Made by a program: the position numbers and the translations under genes
Notes under the pieces: generated by a model
What the model was told of the DNA's origin: nothing
The model's database searches: none
The model's input: only the letters and a program-made list of their open reading frames with translations
Assembly: GCA_910583965.1 (NCBI GenBank)
Contig: CAJUAE010000008.1
Coordinates: 1 to 64,000, forward strand
Source: an uncultured Lachnospiraceae bacterium
GTDB taxonomy: Bacteria; Bacillota; Clostridia; Lachnospirales; Lachnospiraceae
Direction: 5' to 3'
DNA: 64,000 nt
In this document: positions 1 to 8,436 of the stretch, one piece after another
Layout of the letters: each line of letters begins with the position of its first letter
How positions within the stretch are numbered: position 1 is the stretch's first letter

Positions 1-53
1 AGAGCGTTTGGCTACGGACCAAAAGGTCGGGGGTTCGAATCCTCTAACGCACG
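1..53 (+). tRNA. tRNA-Arg (ACG), 3' part only
   Basis: The window opens inside a tRNA. An anticodon stem TTTGG/CCAAA encloses the 7-nt loop CTACGGA, giving anticodon ACG (arginine CGN codons). It is followed by a 5-nt variable region, a T arm with the loop TTCGAAT, the 3' acceptor strand AACGCAC and discriminator G at 53. CCA is not encoded. The 5' half lies before position 1, so the acceptor pairing cannot be checked. Confidence 0.9.
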
Positions 54-66
54 TTCGCTTTTGAGA

Positions 67-112
67 TAGCGAGAATGCTTATAAAATAGAAATAGGCATT
101 CTCGTTATTTTT
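67..112 (+). terminator. Rho-independent terminator after tRNA-Arg
   Basis: A 12-bp stem (67-78 with 96-107, one G-T pair) with an AT-rich loop is followed by a T-rich tail. It directly follows the tRNA and probably ends its transcript. Confidence 0.8.
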
Positions 113-113
113 G

Positions 114-198
114 TGCACACGGACGCGGAAGGGAACTATGCAGCAAAGGTTGCTCGCATCCGGCGCGAGTAAAAAAGATAAATCTCTCTTACTAATTG
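114..198 (+). repeat. Interspersed two-hairpin element, copy A
   Basis: Begins TGCACACGG, contains a GGAACTATGC...hairpin...GCAT core, then GGCGCGAGTA and a second arm ending TTACTAATTG. The same order of blocks occurs at 14233-14339 and 33924-34016 and, on the opposite strand, at 5238-5325. No known mobile element or RNA family was recognised. The overlapping small reading frames on both strands look spurious. Confidence 0.6.
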
Positions 199-604
199 CA
201 CAGGCACACAGAGGAAATAAGTTGCGAAAGCGGCGCAAGGGTCGTGGGGCGAGGAAAAAATACTCGCACTCACACCATGCACTTGCTGCACGATACGGAG
301 ATGGCACCAAATACCTGTTTTGTGTCATTTTATGTGTATTAATTATTGTAACAGCAGTTTACAAGTTTTCGTAAAAGTTATATTTTCATAGTTTACATTG
401 AATAAATATTCAATTTTTTCATGTTTTGTAGGTGTTAAAATAATAATTATTACATTTTAAAAAGCAAATCGCAAAATTTTTAGAAAGTTGTAAACTAGTG
501 TTATTGTAATTCACACAAAATTATTTTAAAGGAATAGGAACGCTGGCGTGGGTATAAATTGTAACCAATAATTTTATAAAAGATAAGAAAGTTTATCGAT
601 AGAT
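199..604. other. Gene-free stretch with a partial second repeat copy
   Basis: Positions 205-270 contain GCACACAGAGGAAATA, GCGGCGCA and a GCGAG...CTCGC hairpin (near 233-254). These resemble the middle blocks of the neighbouring two-hairpin element, so this may be a degenerate tandem copy. The rest is very AT-rich with no convincing gene. A relic of the 147-bp MITE-like element lies at 488-566 and a promoter follows at 605. Confidence 0.35.
488..566. repeat. Degenerate relative of the 147-bp MITE-like element
   Basis: TAATTCACAC near 507-516 and GCTGGCGTGGG...AAATTGTAAC at 542-565 match the internal block and right terminal repeat of the tandem element at 46151-46450. The left end is not recognisable. 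It lies just upstream of the promoter for the M23-like gene. Confidence 0.45.
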
Positions 605-632
605 TTGACATTTCGCGGATTTGTGATAAAAT
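605..632 (+). promoter_or_regulatory. Predicted SigA-type promoter for the M23-like gene
   Basis: TTGACA (605-610), 16-nt spacer, TAAAAT (627-632). The -35 box is a perfect match and the -10 box is 5/6. It lies about 45 nt upstream of the proposed start at 678. Confidence 0.6.
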
Positions 633-677
633 TTTAGAAAGTCACTATTCACTATAAGACGCAGAATGGAGATTCTT

Positions 678-1397
678 ATGAAACAACAAAAACATAAGTG
701 CAAAGAATCCTTTTCGCTCCTTCTTATCTCCAATACGGGAAAAGATATTAGGCAGTTTTATATCTCACTTTTTTCAATACGTCTGATTATTGTATTGATG
801 GTATTGATTTGTGCCACACTGATATGGAATATTTATCGCTCAGGTGCACATCGCAGAAGTGAGTCCGAGTATCGGAAAAAACTGACTGCTCAGGAGCAGC
901 TTATTAATCAGCTACAGAATGAAATGGAAGATTTGCTCGCAAAAACTGAAATGCTCGCAGTCGAAAACGAAACGTTGAAACAACTAGGGCCAGTGGAAAC
1001 AAAAGAGGAGAATGAGACATTAAAGGATACTTCAATTCCAAGTCAGTATCCTTATACAGGAGTTGGCGCATTAAAAGAGCAGTATTCTGAAGAACATCCA
1101 TGTTTTTCTATCAGTACACAACTTGAGGACCATATTGTCGCTGCAGGTGATGGAACAATTGCATCAATTGGCTCAAATGATACTTATCCTTTGATTGTGG
1201 TGGTAGAACATGGAAACGGTTATATGACACAGTATCTGTGTACAAAGGAAGCACAAGTACAGGTGGCAACCGGCGCTCAGGTACATATGAAGGAGACATT
1301 AATTATTGTTGACAAAGAAAATACACAGTTGGATTATCAAGTAATTTATCAAAATCAGGCAATTGATCCGCTGCAAGTTTTAGAAGCAAAGGGATAG
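678..1397 (+). CDS. Membrane-anchored degenerate M23/LytM-domain protein, SpoIIQ-like
   Basis: About 239 aa. I chose the ATG at 678 over 666 because GGAG (668-671) lies 6 nt before it. A short basic N-terminus leads into one membrane segment (about residues 31-53), a coiled-coil-like stretch (about 62-105), then an M23-like beta domain with the typical blocks IVAAGDGTIASIG and VEHGNGYMTQY. The zinc-binding histidines of active M23 peptidases look absent: the HxH region reads QYLCTK. It is therefore probably a binding or scaffold domain. In Bacillus the degenerate LytM protein SpoIIQ lies upstream of spoIIID-mbl-flhO-flhP; here it is followed by a bactofilin and mbl. SpoIIQ orthology is inferred from layout only; a morphogenesis partner of the bactofilin is equally possible. 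Confidence 0.65.
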   Translation: MKQQKHKCKESFSLLLISNTGKDIRQFYISLFSIRLIIVLMVLICATLIWNIYRSGAHRRSESEYRKKLTAQEQLINQLQNEMEDLLAKTEMLAVENETLKQLGPVETKEENETLKDTSIPSQYPYTGVGALKEQYSEEHPCFSISTQLEDHIVAAGDGTIASIGSNDTYPLIVVVEHGNGYMTQYLCTKEAQVQVATGAQVHMKETLIIVDKENTQLDYQVIYQNQAIDPLQVLEAKG

Positions 1398-1415
1398 TAG
1401 AAGGAGGAGAAAATA

Positions 1416-1814
1416 ATGTTAGGAAAAGGTAGAAATTCGATAGGGGATAACAGAGAGAAGGTCAGTACTGTAATTGGAAAGGATACGACATTTGATGGTG
1501 ATTTGACTTCGGCAGAGACAATACGAATAGATGGGGTGATCAATGGGAATTGTACTTGCGAGAAAACATTGATTCTTAGTGCAGACGGGCAGATTAAAGG
1601 AAATATTTCGGCATATAGCGTGGTCATCTCAGGGAGAGTAGATGGTGATATCACTGTACAAGGGAAAATGGAGCTGTTGTCTACTGGAAAGATTGCAGGA
1701 AACATTATAGCGGGTTCCCTTGTCATTGATGAGGGTGCATGTTTTGATGGCAGGTGTACTATGGCGGCTGCCATTTCAAGTGGTATGAGCAGCTTTGATA
1801 GTATGGATTCATAA
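1416..1814 (+). CDS. Bactofilin family cytoskeletal protein
   Basis: 132 aa, start backed by AGGAGGAG. The N-terminus is disordered, followed by a core of short repeated beta strands rich in glycine: TTFDGDLTSAETIRIDG, then INGNCTC, QIKGNIS, RVDGDIT, KIAGNII. This is the polymer-forming beta-helix pattern of bactofilins. Family members assemble without nucleotide and position cell-wall enzymes. Its gene is 18 bp after the M23-like gene, the same pairing seen for CcmA and M23 peptidases in Proteobacteria, so the two proteins probably act together in envelope morphogenesis. Confidence 0.85.
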   Translation: MLGKGRNSIGDNREKVSTVIGKDTTFDGDLTSAETIRIDGVINGNCTCEKTLILSADGQIKGNISAYSVVISGRVDGDITVQGKMELLSTGKIAGNIIAGSLVIDEGACFDGRCTMAAAISSGMSSFDSMDS

Positions 1815-2145
1815 AGAGCTGATAAGTATTTTCAGATAATTTAATAAATTTACATAATATTTTGAAAATAACTAAAGTATTGCGAAAAATAGGCCGATAT
1901 AGTTACTGTAAACCACTTTAATGGTATTTTTTAAGGTCCCAAAAGTTTTTATTGTAAAAAAAGTATGAAAACCCTTTGAAAAATGGTTAATTTAGGTTAT
2001 AATGGCTTAGTTATAGTATATCTTCATAGATATATCTGGAATGGGAATACTAAATTATCAGTGGATTATGCTGAAGGAGCTAATGATAAATAACTTAAAT
2101 TTTCGTTGAAACAAATTTGAAATTAAAAGAAAGGGGCATACAGCC
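1815..2145 (+). other. Leader region upstream of mbl
   Basis: 331 bp without a gene. In Bacillus and many Clostridia spoIIID precedes mbl, but no SpoIIID-like reading frame is visible here. The stretch is AT-rich, holds a promoter (1975-2003) and a small inverted repeat near 2015-2035. The ribosome binding site GAAAGGGG lies before the mbl start. Confidence 0.5.
1975..2003 (+). promoter_or_regulatory. Predicted SigA-type promoter for mbl
   Basis: A perfect TATAAT (1998-2003) is preceded by TTTGAA (1975-1980, spacer 17) or TTGAAA (1976-1981, spacer 16). This gives a roughly 135-nt leader before mbl. Confidence 0.6.
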
Positions 2146-3138
2146 ATGCAATACACAGATATTGGAATTGACCTTGGAACCGCAAGTATATTAGTATATA
2201 TCAGAGGGAAGGGCGTTGTATTAAAGGAGCCTTCCGTTGTTGCTTTTGACAGGGATACGCAGAAAATTAAAGCTATTGGAGAAGATGCACGGCTGATGCT
2301 TGGCAGAACGCCAGGAAATATTGTGGCAGTCAGACCTCTTAGGCAGGGAGTAATCTCTGATTATAAAGTGACAGAGCAGATGATGAAACATTTTATTCAG
2401 AAAGCTTTGGGAAGAAAGACATTTCGCAAGCCAATTATCGCAGTCTGTGTGCCAAGTGGTGTCACAGAGGTAGAGAAGAAAGCAGTGCAAGACGCAACGT
2501 TCCAAGCGGGAGCGAGAGATGTTAAGATAATCGAGGAACCAATTGCAGCGGCAATTGGTGCTGGTATTGATATCTCGAAGCCATGCGGAAATATGATTGT
2601 GGATATTGGAGGAGGAACCTCAGATATTGCGGTTATTTCGCTAGGCGGCACAGTAGTTAGTGCATCTATTAAGGTGGCGGGTGATGATTTTGACGAGGCT
2701 CTCGTCAGATATATGAGAAAAAAACACAATCTTTTAATTGGTGAGAGAACAGCAGAAGATATTAAAATTAAAATTGGTTCAGCATTTAAAAGAGCAGAAG
2801 TAGATTATATGGATGTGCGGGGACGTAATCTTGTCACTGGTCTGCCCAAGACAATTCGGGTTTCTTCGGAGGAGACTGAGGAGGCGTTACGTGAGACGAC
2901 AGCACAGATTATTGATACAATTCACAGTGTGTTGGAGAAAACACCACCAGAGTTGGCGGCAGATATCGCTGACCGAGGGATTGTTCTTACCGGTGGGGGG
3001 AGTCTTCTTTGCGGATTGGAAGATTTGATCGAATCCAGAACAGGCATCAACACGATGACTGCGGAAGATCCTATGACTGCAGTTGCGATTGGAACTGGAA
3101 AGTATGTGGAATTTCTCGCGGGGAATCGAGATGAGTAA
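2146..3138 (+). CDS. mbl: MreB/Mbl-type cell-shape actin
   Basis: 330 aa, full length for the family. Phosphate-1 loop DLGTAS (residues 9-14), EEPIAAAIGAG around 130-140, phosphate-2 loop DIGGGTSD (153-160) and the C-terminal adenosine motif GIVLTGGGSLL are all present. It polymerises under the membrane and directs lateral wall synthesis. Downstream flhO-flhP copies the Bacillus mbl-flhO-flhP order, which favours Mbl over MreB; upstream, a bactofilin replaces spoIIID. The start is supported by GAAAGGGG and the conserved N-terminus. Confidence 0.92.
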   Translation: MQYTDIGIDLGTASILVYIRGKGVVLKEPSVVAFDRDTQKIKAIGEDARLMLGRTPGNIVAVRPLRQGVISDYKVTEQMMKHFIQKALGRKTFRKPIIAVCVPSGVTEVEKKAVQDATFQAGARDVKIIEEPIAAAIGAGIDISKPCGNMIVDIGGGTSDIAVISLGGTVVSASIKVAGDDFDEALVRYMRKKHNLLIGERTAEDIKIKIGSAFKRAEVDYMDVRGRNLVTGLPKTIRVSSEETEEALRETTAQIIDTIHSVLEKTPPELAADIADRGIVLTGGGSLLCGLEDLIESRTGINTMTAEDPMTAVAIGTGKYVEFLAGNRDE

Positions 3139-3196
3139 TTGACTATAAAATGCCTCTTGAAAATGTGAAGTAATAAAGTTGAATTAGGAGGAGCTT

Positions 3197-3973
3197 ATGC
3201 TTAGAGGTCTATATACAGCATACACTGGCATGCGAAACGAGCAGTACAGAATGGATATTATGTCAAACAATCTGGCAAATGCAGATACGACTGGATTTAA
3301 AAAGGAAGGTTCTACTAGTCAGGCGTATGCAGAAGTGATGGCAGTGAAGATTAAGGATGTATCGGAGAATCCCAATACGCCTAAGCGTCTTGGAAATATG
3401 AGTCTTGGTGTAAAGATTGGGGAGACTTACACAGATTTCTCACAAGGTTCTTTGAGAGACACTGGCAATACGTATGATATCGCAATCGGTGGCAGTGGAT
3501 TTTTCAATATTGAATTTACGAATAAAGCCGGTGAGACCTCTACAAAATACACAAGAGATGGAGGATTTACAATTACCAAGGATGGCTATCTTGTGACAAA
3601 AGATGGCGATTATGTTCTTGGAGAAAATGGTAGAATCCAACTCTCGACAACAGCGGGCACCACAGTGTTTGACCGTTCTGGCAATATTTTCCAGGATAAC
3701 AGACTTGTGGCAAGCCTAAAGATAACAGATTTTGAAGATACCAATTATCTGACCCACTATGGGGAGACAATGTGGGATGCCAAGGAAGGTGCAGTACAGC
3801 AGGATGCGGAAGATGCTCAGATTTATCAGGGGTATTTAGAAATGTCAAATGCATCTGTTGTCAAGGAAATGGTAAATATGATAACAATTTCTAGGCAGTA
3901 CGAGTCAAACCAGAAGATGTTAACAACCTTTGACGAGTCATTAGAAAAATCAATGGCATTGAGTAAAGTATAA
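3197..3973 (+). CDS. flhO: Flagellar hook-basal body protein, FlhO/FlgF type
   Basis: 258 aa. N-terminal flagellar rod motif SNNLANADTTGFKKE (about residues 23-37), a variable central domain, and the C-terminal family motif YQGYLEMSNASVVKEMVNMI followed by RQYESNQKML. These N- and C-terminal helices pack together in the flagellar rod. AGGAGG precedes the ATG. It lies between mbl and flhP, as in Bacillus, and probably forms part of the distal rod. Confidence 0.88.
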   Translation: MLRGLYTAYTGMRNEQYRMDIMSNNLANADTTGFKKEGSTSQAYAEVMAVKIKDVSENPNTPKRLGNMSLGVKIGETYTDFSQGSLRDTGNTYDIAIGGSGFFNIEFTNKAGETSTKYTRDGGFTITKDGYLVTKDGDYVLGENGRIQLSTTAGTTVFDRSGNIFQDNRLVASLKITDFEDTNYLTHYGETMWDAKEGAVQQDAEDAQIYQGYLEMSNASVVKEMVNMITISRQYESNQKMLTTFDESLEKSMALSKV

Positions 3974-4008
3974 AGGGAATGATATAAAGTAACAGGAGGG
4001 GAAGAATT

Positions 4009-4830
4009 ATGGTACGGTCATTATGGACAGGCGCAACAGGTATGATTGCGCAACAGTTAAATGTAGATAATATTTCTAATAATTTGGCAAATGTAAACAC
4101 AACAGGGTATAAATCAGAGGTGATGGAGTTTAAATCACTTTTGTATCAGACAATACAGACAAAGACTACCACGGCAAATGGCGCGCATAAGCCAATTGGC
4201 GCTGAGGTAGGATTGGGTGTTAGAAATTCTGCTATCACATCGATTTTTACAGATGGAAGTTTGCTTGAAACACCTGGTCCGGCAAATTTTGCATTGAATG
4301 GACGTGGTTTCTTTGGCATTAGAGGTGCAGATGGAAATACATACTATACAAGAAATGGAAATTTTGTGTTTGCAGTCGGCAGTGAAGGAATAACACTCGA
4401 GACTACAGATGGTCTTCCTGTATTGAACTCAGAGGGTGATCCAATTATACTAGAAGATGATGATATTGTGACAAGTAAGATTACTGTCAGTCAGAAAGAT
4501 GGTATGTTGTATTATCCAGATGAAGATGGAATACCACAGAGTTTGGATATTCAGATTGGTTTGTGGCAGTTTAACAATCCAGCAGGATTAAGCAAAGAAG
4601 GAGATAGTTTGTTCTCTGCTACTGAGGCGAGTGGTGAGGCAATGAATGAGGCAGAAAATGATAATCTGCCCAAAACAAAAATGATTCAGGGATATCTGGA
4701 AGGTTCTAATGTACAGATAGCAGATGAGATGGTAAATTTGATTGTGGCGCAGAGAGCTTATGAGATGAATTCTAAAGTAATTACAACTTCAGACGAGATG
4801 CTGCAACAAGCGAATCAGTTAAAGAGATAA
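4009..4830 (+). CDS. flhP: Flagellar hook-basal body protein, FlhP/FlgG type
   Basis: 273 aa. N-terminal DNISNNLANVNTTGYKSE motif, a middle domain, and C-terminal IQGYLEGSNVQIADEMVNLIVAQRAYEMNSKVI, characteristic of FlgG. A strong AGGAGGGG site precedes the ATG. It probably forms the distal rod of the flagellum with the preceding protein; the next gene encodes a rod-binding protein. Confidence 0.88.
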   Translation: MVRSLWTGATGMIAQQLNVDNISNNLANVNTTGYKSEVMEFKSLLYQTIQTKTTTANGAHKPIGAEVGLGVRNSAITSIFTDGSLLETPGPANFALNGRGFFGIRGADGNTYYTRNGNFVFAVGSEGITLETTDGLPVLNSEGDPIILEDDDIVTSKITVSQKDGMLYYPDEDGIPQSLDIQIGLWQFNNPAGLSKEGDSLFSATEASGEAMNEAENDNLPKTKMIQGYLEGSNVQIADEMVNLIVAQRAYEMNSKVITTSDEMLQQANQLKR

Positions 4831-4851
4831 TAACAGGAGGGATTTCGTGAT

Positions 4852-5247
4852 ATGGATATCGGTGGAGTGGGTTCTGTTTATGCAGACTATATGACGAGTC
4901 AAGCTTCTAGCAAAAAGACTGAGACGTTGCAGAATAAGTTAGAAAATAGTAGTGCAGCGGCAGATGAAGCGGAACTCAAAGAAGCGTGCAAAGAGTTTGA
5001 GTCTTATTTTGTAGAACAAGTATTCGACGCAATGTTAAAGACAACAAAAGCATTTTCTGATGAAGATGAGAATGGATATGCATCGAAAATGGTAGATTAT
5101 TTTAAGGATTTTGCAGTTCAGGAGTTATGTGATAAAGTGACAGAGGGACAGGGACTTGGATTGGCAAATACCCTTTACGAGCAGATGAAGCGCAACTACG
5201 GCATTGGTGTGGTGCAGCCGGAGGAGCTTTCGGAGGAAATTGAGTAG
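4852..5247 (+). CDS. Rod-binding protein (FlgJ N-terminal domain only)
   Basis: 131 aa. Residues about 40-110 match the rod-binding domain: ELKEACKEFESYFVEQVFDAMLKTTKAF, then VDYFKDFAVQELCDKVTEGQGLGLANTLYEQM. The C-terminal muramidase domain of proteobacterial FlgJ is absent, which is usual in Firmicutes. It likely caps or assists rod assembly. AGGAGGG lies 9-10 nt before the ATG. Its last codons and stop lie inside an inverted copy of the two-hairpin repeat, suggesting the repeat set the present C-terminus. Confidence 0.8.
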   Translation: MDIGGVGSVYADYMTSQASSKKTETLQNKLENSSAAADEAELKEACKEFESYFVEQVFDAMLKTTKAFSDEDENGYASKMVDYFKDFAVQELCDKVTEGQGLGLANTLYEQMKRNYGIGVVQPEELSEEIE

Positions 5248-5325
5248 GGAAGAATCATCTCCCTTACTCACGCACTGGATACCCGTCAGCTTTACTGATA
5301 GTTTTCCTATGGGTGTCTGTGAGCA
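5238..5325 (-). repeat. Interspersed two-hairpin element, copy B (inverted)
   Basis: Read on the minus strand it starts TGCTCACAGACACCC, has AGGAAAACTATCAG/TAAA/GCTGACGGGTATCC, then CAGTGCGTGAGTAAGGGAG and TTCCCTACTC. The middle and right parts closely follow copy C at 14233-14339 (GCTGACGGGTACCCAGCGCG). It overlaps the 3' end of the rod-binding gene and supplies its TAG stop. Confidence 0.65.
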
Positions 5326-5331
5326 TGAAGG

Positions 5332-5370
5332 ACAGCCGACCTTGTTTGTACAAACGGGTCGGCTGTTTCC
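5332..5370 (+). terminator. Hairpin between flagellar block and recD2
   Basis: A perfect 10-bp GC-rich stem (5332-5341 with 5357-5366) encloses an inner palindrome GTTTGTACAAAC. The T tract is short (TTCC), so termination may be partial. It ends just before the recD2 ribosome binding site, separating it from the flagellar genes. Confidence 0.6.
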
Positions 5371-5393
5371 TGTTGAGGATAAGGAGGCATAGC

Positions 5394-7664
5394 TTGGAGA
5401 AACTGAAAGGCTTTGTGGAGCATATTATCTATAAGAATCCTGACAATGGTTACGCAGTAATTAGTCTTATGGTTGAGGAGTTAGAGATTACTTGCACTGG
5501 TTTTTTTGCAAATCTTGACGAGGGAGAGTGCATTGAGGCGGAGGGTACCTATGTAGAACATGCTGTGTATGGAACACAGTTTAAGGTAGAGCATTATCAA
5601 ATGACTGCACCAGAGGACAAAATTGCTGTGGAACGTTACCTTGGATCGGGAGCAATCAAAGGGGTTGGCGCTGCGCTTGCAGCTCGCATTGTAAAACGTT
5701 TTGGGGACGATACATTTCGCATTATAGAGGAGGAACCTCATCGACTTGCAGAGATTAAGGGAATTAGTGAACGAAAGGCGCGGGAGATTGCCGAGCAGAT
5801 TGAGGAGAAGAAAGATGCGCGAGAGGCGATGCTATTTCTGCAAAAGTATGGCATTTCAAATACACTGGCGTTAAAAATCTACAAGCAATATGGAATGGGA
5901 ATTTATAAGGTTATGCAGGAGAATCCTTATAAGCTTGCGGAAGATGTATCTGGAATTGGATTTCGCATTGCTGACGAGATTGCTGGACGGATTGGAATCC
6001 ATACAGATTCAGATTTTCGTATTCGGAGCGGAATACTGTATACTTTGTTGCAGGCAGGGGCAGAGGGACATGTATTTTTGCCAGAGGAGGAACTTTTAGA
6101 GAAAGCTGCTGGAATGCTTGGCTTGCAGTCCGAACAAATTGCGCCACAAATTATGAATCTTGCAATTGACAAGAAACTTGTAATTAAGGAGAAAAAACTT
6201 TCAGCGGACCAAAAGTTGACTTGTATTTATAGTTTGAGTTTTTACTATGCAGAATTGAATTGTGCCAGAATGCTGTTTGAGCTTCAGCAAGCTTTTGATG
6301 GTGCAGAGCGTTTTACAGCAGAGGAGATGGAGCATCTTAGGAGACAGATTGAGCAGATGGAACAGAACTGCCATTTGGAACTGGATGAGCTTCAGAGAAA
6401 AGCTGTTATGGAGGCAATTCAAAATGGTATCTTTATTTTGTCAGGAGGACCAGGAACTGGAAAGACAACGACAATCAATATGATTATTCGTTATTTTGAG
6501 CAGGAAGGTATGGACATTTTCTTGGCGGCACCGACTGGAAGGGCAGCGAAGCGTATGACAGAGGCAACTGGCTTTGAGGCAAAGACAATCCATCGACTTT
6601 TGGAACTAAATGGAGATGTGTCAGATGACAAGAGAGCTTCGGCAGCGCATTTTGAGAAAAATGAATTGAATCCACTTGAGGCGGATGTCATTATTATTGA
6701 CGAGATGTCAATGGTAGATATTCATTTGTTTCAATCGCTGTTAAAAGCAATTGCACCGGGAACGCGATTGGTAATGGTTGGGGATAGAAATCAGCTTCCA
6801 TCGGTTGGTCCAGGACAGGTTCTTAAAGATTTGATGGAGAGCAGATGTATCGCAACAGTAGTGCTGTCAAAAATTTTCCGCCAGGCAGGTGAGAGTGATA
6901 TTGTGGTAAACGCACACAATATTAATGAGGGAAAACAGATTAAGCTGGACAATAAAAGTAAGGATTTTTTCTTTTTGGAACGGGATAATGTCAATGTGAT
7001 TTATAAGCATTTGATAGTACTTATTACACAAAAGCTTCCCCGATATGTGAAAGCAGGTATCTACGATATACAGGTATTGACTCCTATGCGTAAGGGCGCG
7101 CTTGGCGTGGAGACTTTAAATGGAATTTTACAGCAATATTTGAATCCGCCATCTCCTGAAAAATTAGAGATGACACATGGCGAAGGCATTTTTCGACTGG
7201 GTGATAAGGTAATGCAAATTAAAAATAATTATCAGTTAACCTGGGAGATTGTGAGCAAATATGGAATTGCGATTGATAGTGGTCAGGGTGTATTTAACGG
7301 TGATGTGGGCATCATAAAAGAAATCAATGTGACAACAAAAACAGTGGTAGTGGAGTATGATGATTTACGCAGAGTTACGTATCCTACGTCTGGATTAGAC
7401 GAGATTGAACTTGCCTATGCGGTTACAATACACAAGTCGCAAGGCAGTGAGTATCCAGCAGTGATTATTCCAATTTTGACTGGACCCAAAATGCTGTTAA
7501 ATAGGAATCTGTTATATACAGGTGTGACAAGGGCAAAAAGTTGTGTCACGATATTGGGCAGTAGAACAGCAATAGAACAGATGATTGCAAATGAAAATGA
7601 ATTGAAACGATACACAGGATTGAAAGAGAGAATATGCGAGATAATGAATCAAGATTTACAGTGA
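5394..7664 (+). CDS. recD2: RecD2-type superfamily 1 DNA helicase (ExoDNase V alpha-like)
   Basis: About 756 aa. I place the start at TTG 5394, 6 nt after AAGGAGG (5381-5387). The longer frame from 5313 would be translated through the terminator hairpin and repeat B. The N-terminal OB-like region and tandem helix-hairpin-helix motifs (IKGVGAALA, IKGISERKA, VSGIGFRIADEI) are followed by Walker A GGPGTGKTT (about residue 350), Walker B VIIIDEMSMVD (about 432), and a UvrD_C2-like C-terminus with VTIHKSQGSEYPAVIIP. It is a 5'-3' helicase thought to act in DNA repair independently of RecBC. It overlaps comF by 31 bp. Confidence 0.93.
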   Translation: MEKLKGFVEHIIYKNPDNGYAVISLMVEELEITCTGFFANLDEGECIEAEGTYVEHAVYGTQFKVEHYQMTAPEDKIAVERYLGSGAIKGVGAALAARIVKRFGDDTFRIIEEEPHRLAEIKGISERKAREIAEQIEEKKDAREAMLFLQKYGISNTLALKIYKQYGMGIYKVMQENPYKLAEDVSGIGFRIADEIAGRIGIHTDSDFRIRSGILYTLLQAGAEGHVFLPEEELLEKAAGMLGLQSEQIAPQIMNLAIDKKLVIKEKKLSADQKLTCIYSLSFYYAELNCARMLFELQQAFDGAERFTAEEMEHLRRQIEQMEQNCHLELDELQRKAVMEAIQNGIFILSGGPGTGKTTTINMIIRYFEQEGMDIFLAAPTGRAAKRMTEATGFEAKTIHRLLELNGDVSDDKRASAAHFEKNELNPLEADVIIIDEMSMVDIHLFQSLLKAIAPGTRLVMVGDRNQLPSVGPGQVLKDLMESRCIATVVLSKIFRQAGESDIVVNAHNINEGKQIKLDNKSKDFFFLERDNVNVIYKHLIVLITQKLPRYVKAGIYDIQVLTPMRKGALGVETLNGILQQYLNPPSPEKLEMTHGEGIFRLGDKVMQIKNNYQLTWEIVSKYGIAIDSGQGVFNGDVGIIKEINVTTKTVVVEYDDLRRVTYPTSGLDEIELAYAVTIHKSQGSEYPAVIIPILTGPKMLLNRNLLYTGVTRAKSCVTILGSRTAIEQMIANENELKRYTGLKERICEIMNQDLQ

Positions 7665-8365
7665 AAGAAGCTCTGATAAATCTGGTATTTCCTAGAAGGT
7701 GTCCAGTATGTGATGATATTGTTCCAGTCGGAGAGGGACTTATTTGTAGACAATGCCTAACAAGACCACAATATATTATGGAACCACGGTGCAGACGATG
7801 TGGTAAACAGTTGACCGAGAACACTGGTATGTATTGTAAAGATTGTACACAGCGCAGACATGTATTTGACTATGGGTATGCATTATATGATTATCAGAGT
7901 ATGCGAAAGAGCATTTATCGATTCAAGTATAACAAAAGATGTGAATATGCGACATTTTATGCAGAGGATATTCGCAGAAGATTTTGGGATGAGATTTGCA
8001 TGATGCATGCAGATGGAATTGTGCCTGTGCCTGTACACAAATCGAGATTGCAAAGCAGGGGGTACAATCAGGCAGAGCTTGTCGCAACAGAGCTGTCAAG
8101 ACTAACAGGGATTCCAGTATATAAAGATTTGGTGCGAAGGGTTAAAAAGACAATACCACAGAAAGCGCTTAATATTCAAGAAAGACAAAATAATTTGAAA
8201 AAAGCTTTCAATATTAACGCAGATGTTGTAAAATTAAATAAAACTATCCTGATAGACGATATATATACAACAGGTAGTACATTAGACGCCGTTGCGCTTG
8301 AACTGAAAAAACATGGTGTGGAGTCTGTTTATTTTATCACACTTTGCATAGGGGAAGGACTGTAG
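7634..8365 (+). CDS. comF: ComF family phosphoribosyltransferase-like protein
   Basis: 243 aa. N-terminal zinc-ribbon cysteines CPVC (24-27), CRQC, CRRCGKQ and CKDC, then a phosphoribosyltransferase fold with VPVPVHKSRLQSRGYNQAELVA and the PRPP-type loop ILIDDIYTTGSTLD (about residue 205). ComFC proteins take part in DNA uptake in naturally competent bacteria; in others the role is unclear. It overlaps recD2 and is followed by yvyF, an order resembling Bacillus comFC-yvyF. Confidence 0.9.
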   Translation: MRDNESRFTVKEALINLVFPRRCPVCDDIVPVGEGLICRQCLTRPQYIMEPRCRRCGKQLTENTGMYCKDCTQRRHVFDYGYALYDYQSMRKSIYRFKYNKRCEYATFYAEDIRRRFWDEICMMHADGIVPVPVHKSRLQSRGYNQAELVATELSRLTGIPVYKDLVRRVKKTIPQKALNIQERQNNLKKAFNINADVVKLNKTILIDDIYTTGSTLDAVALELKKHGVESVYFITLCIGEGL

Positions 8366-8436
8366 GACGGCAGAAGGATACGATACATATTGGATACAAA
8401 ACAAATAACAGAAATGATGTAAGTGGAGGGGATTCA

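Noticed and set aside
44..374. Overlapping small reading frames on both strands (about 87-94 codons)
   Set aside because: They run through the terminator and the two-hairpin repeat, have no ribosome binding site, and encode low-complexity basic or hydrophobic sequence.
5313..5393. N-terminal extension of RecD2
   Set aside because: This stretch contains the inverted repeat and the terminator hairpin; the TTG at 5394 has an ideal AAGGAGG and begins the family N-terminus.
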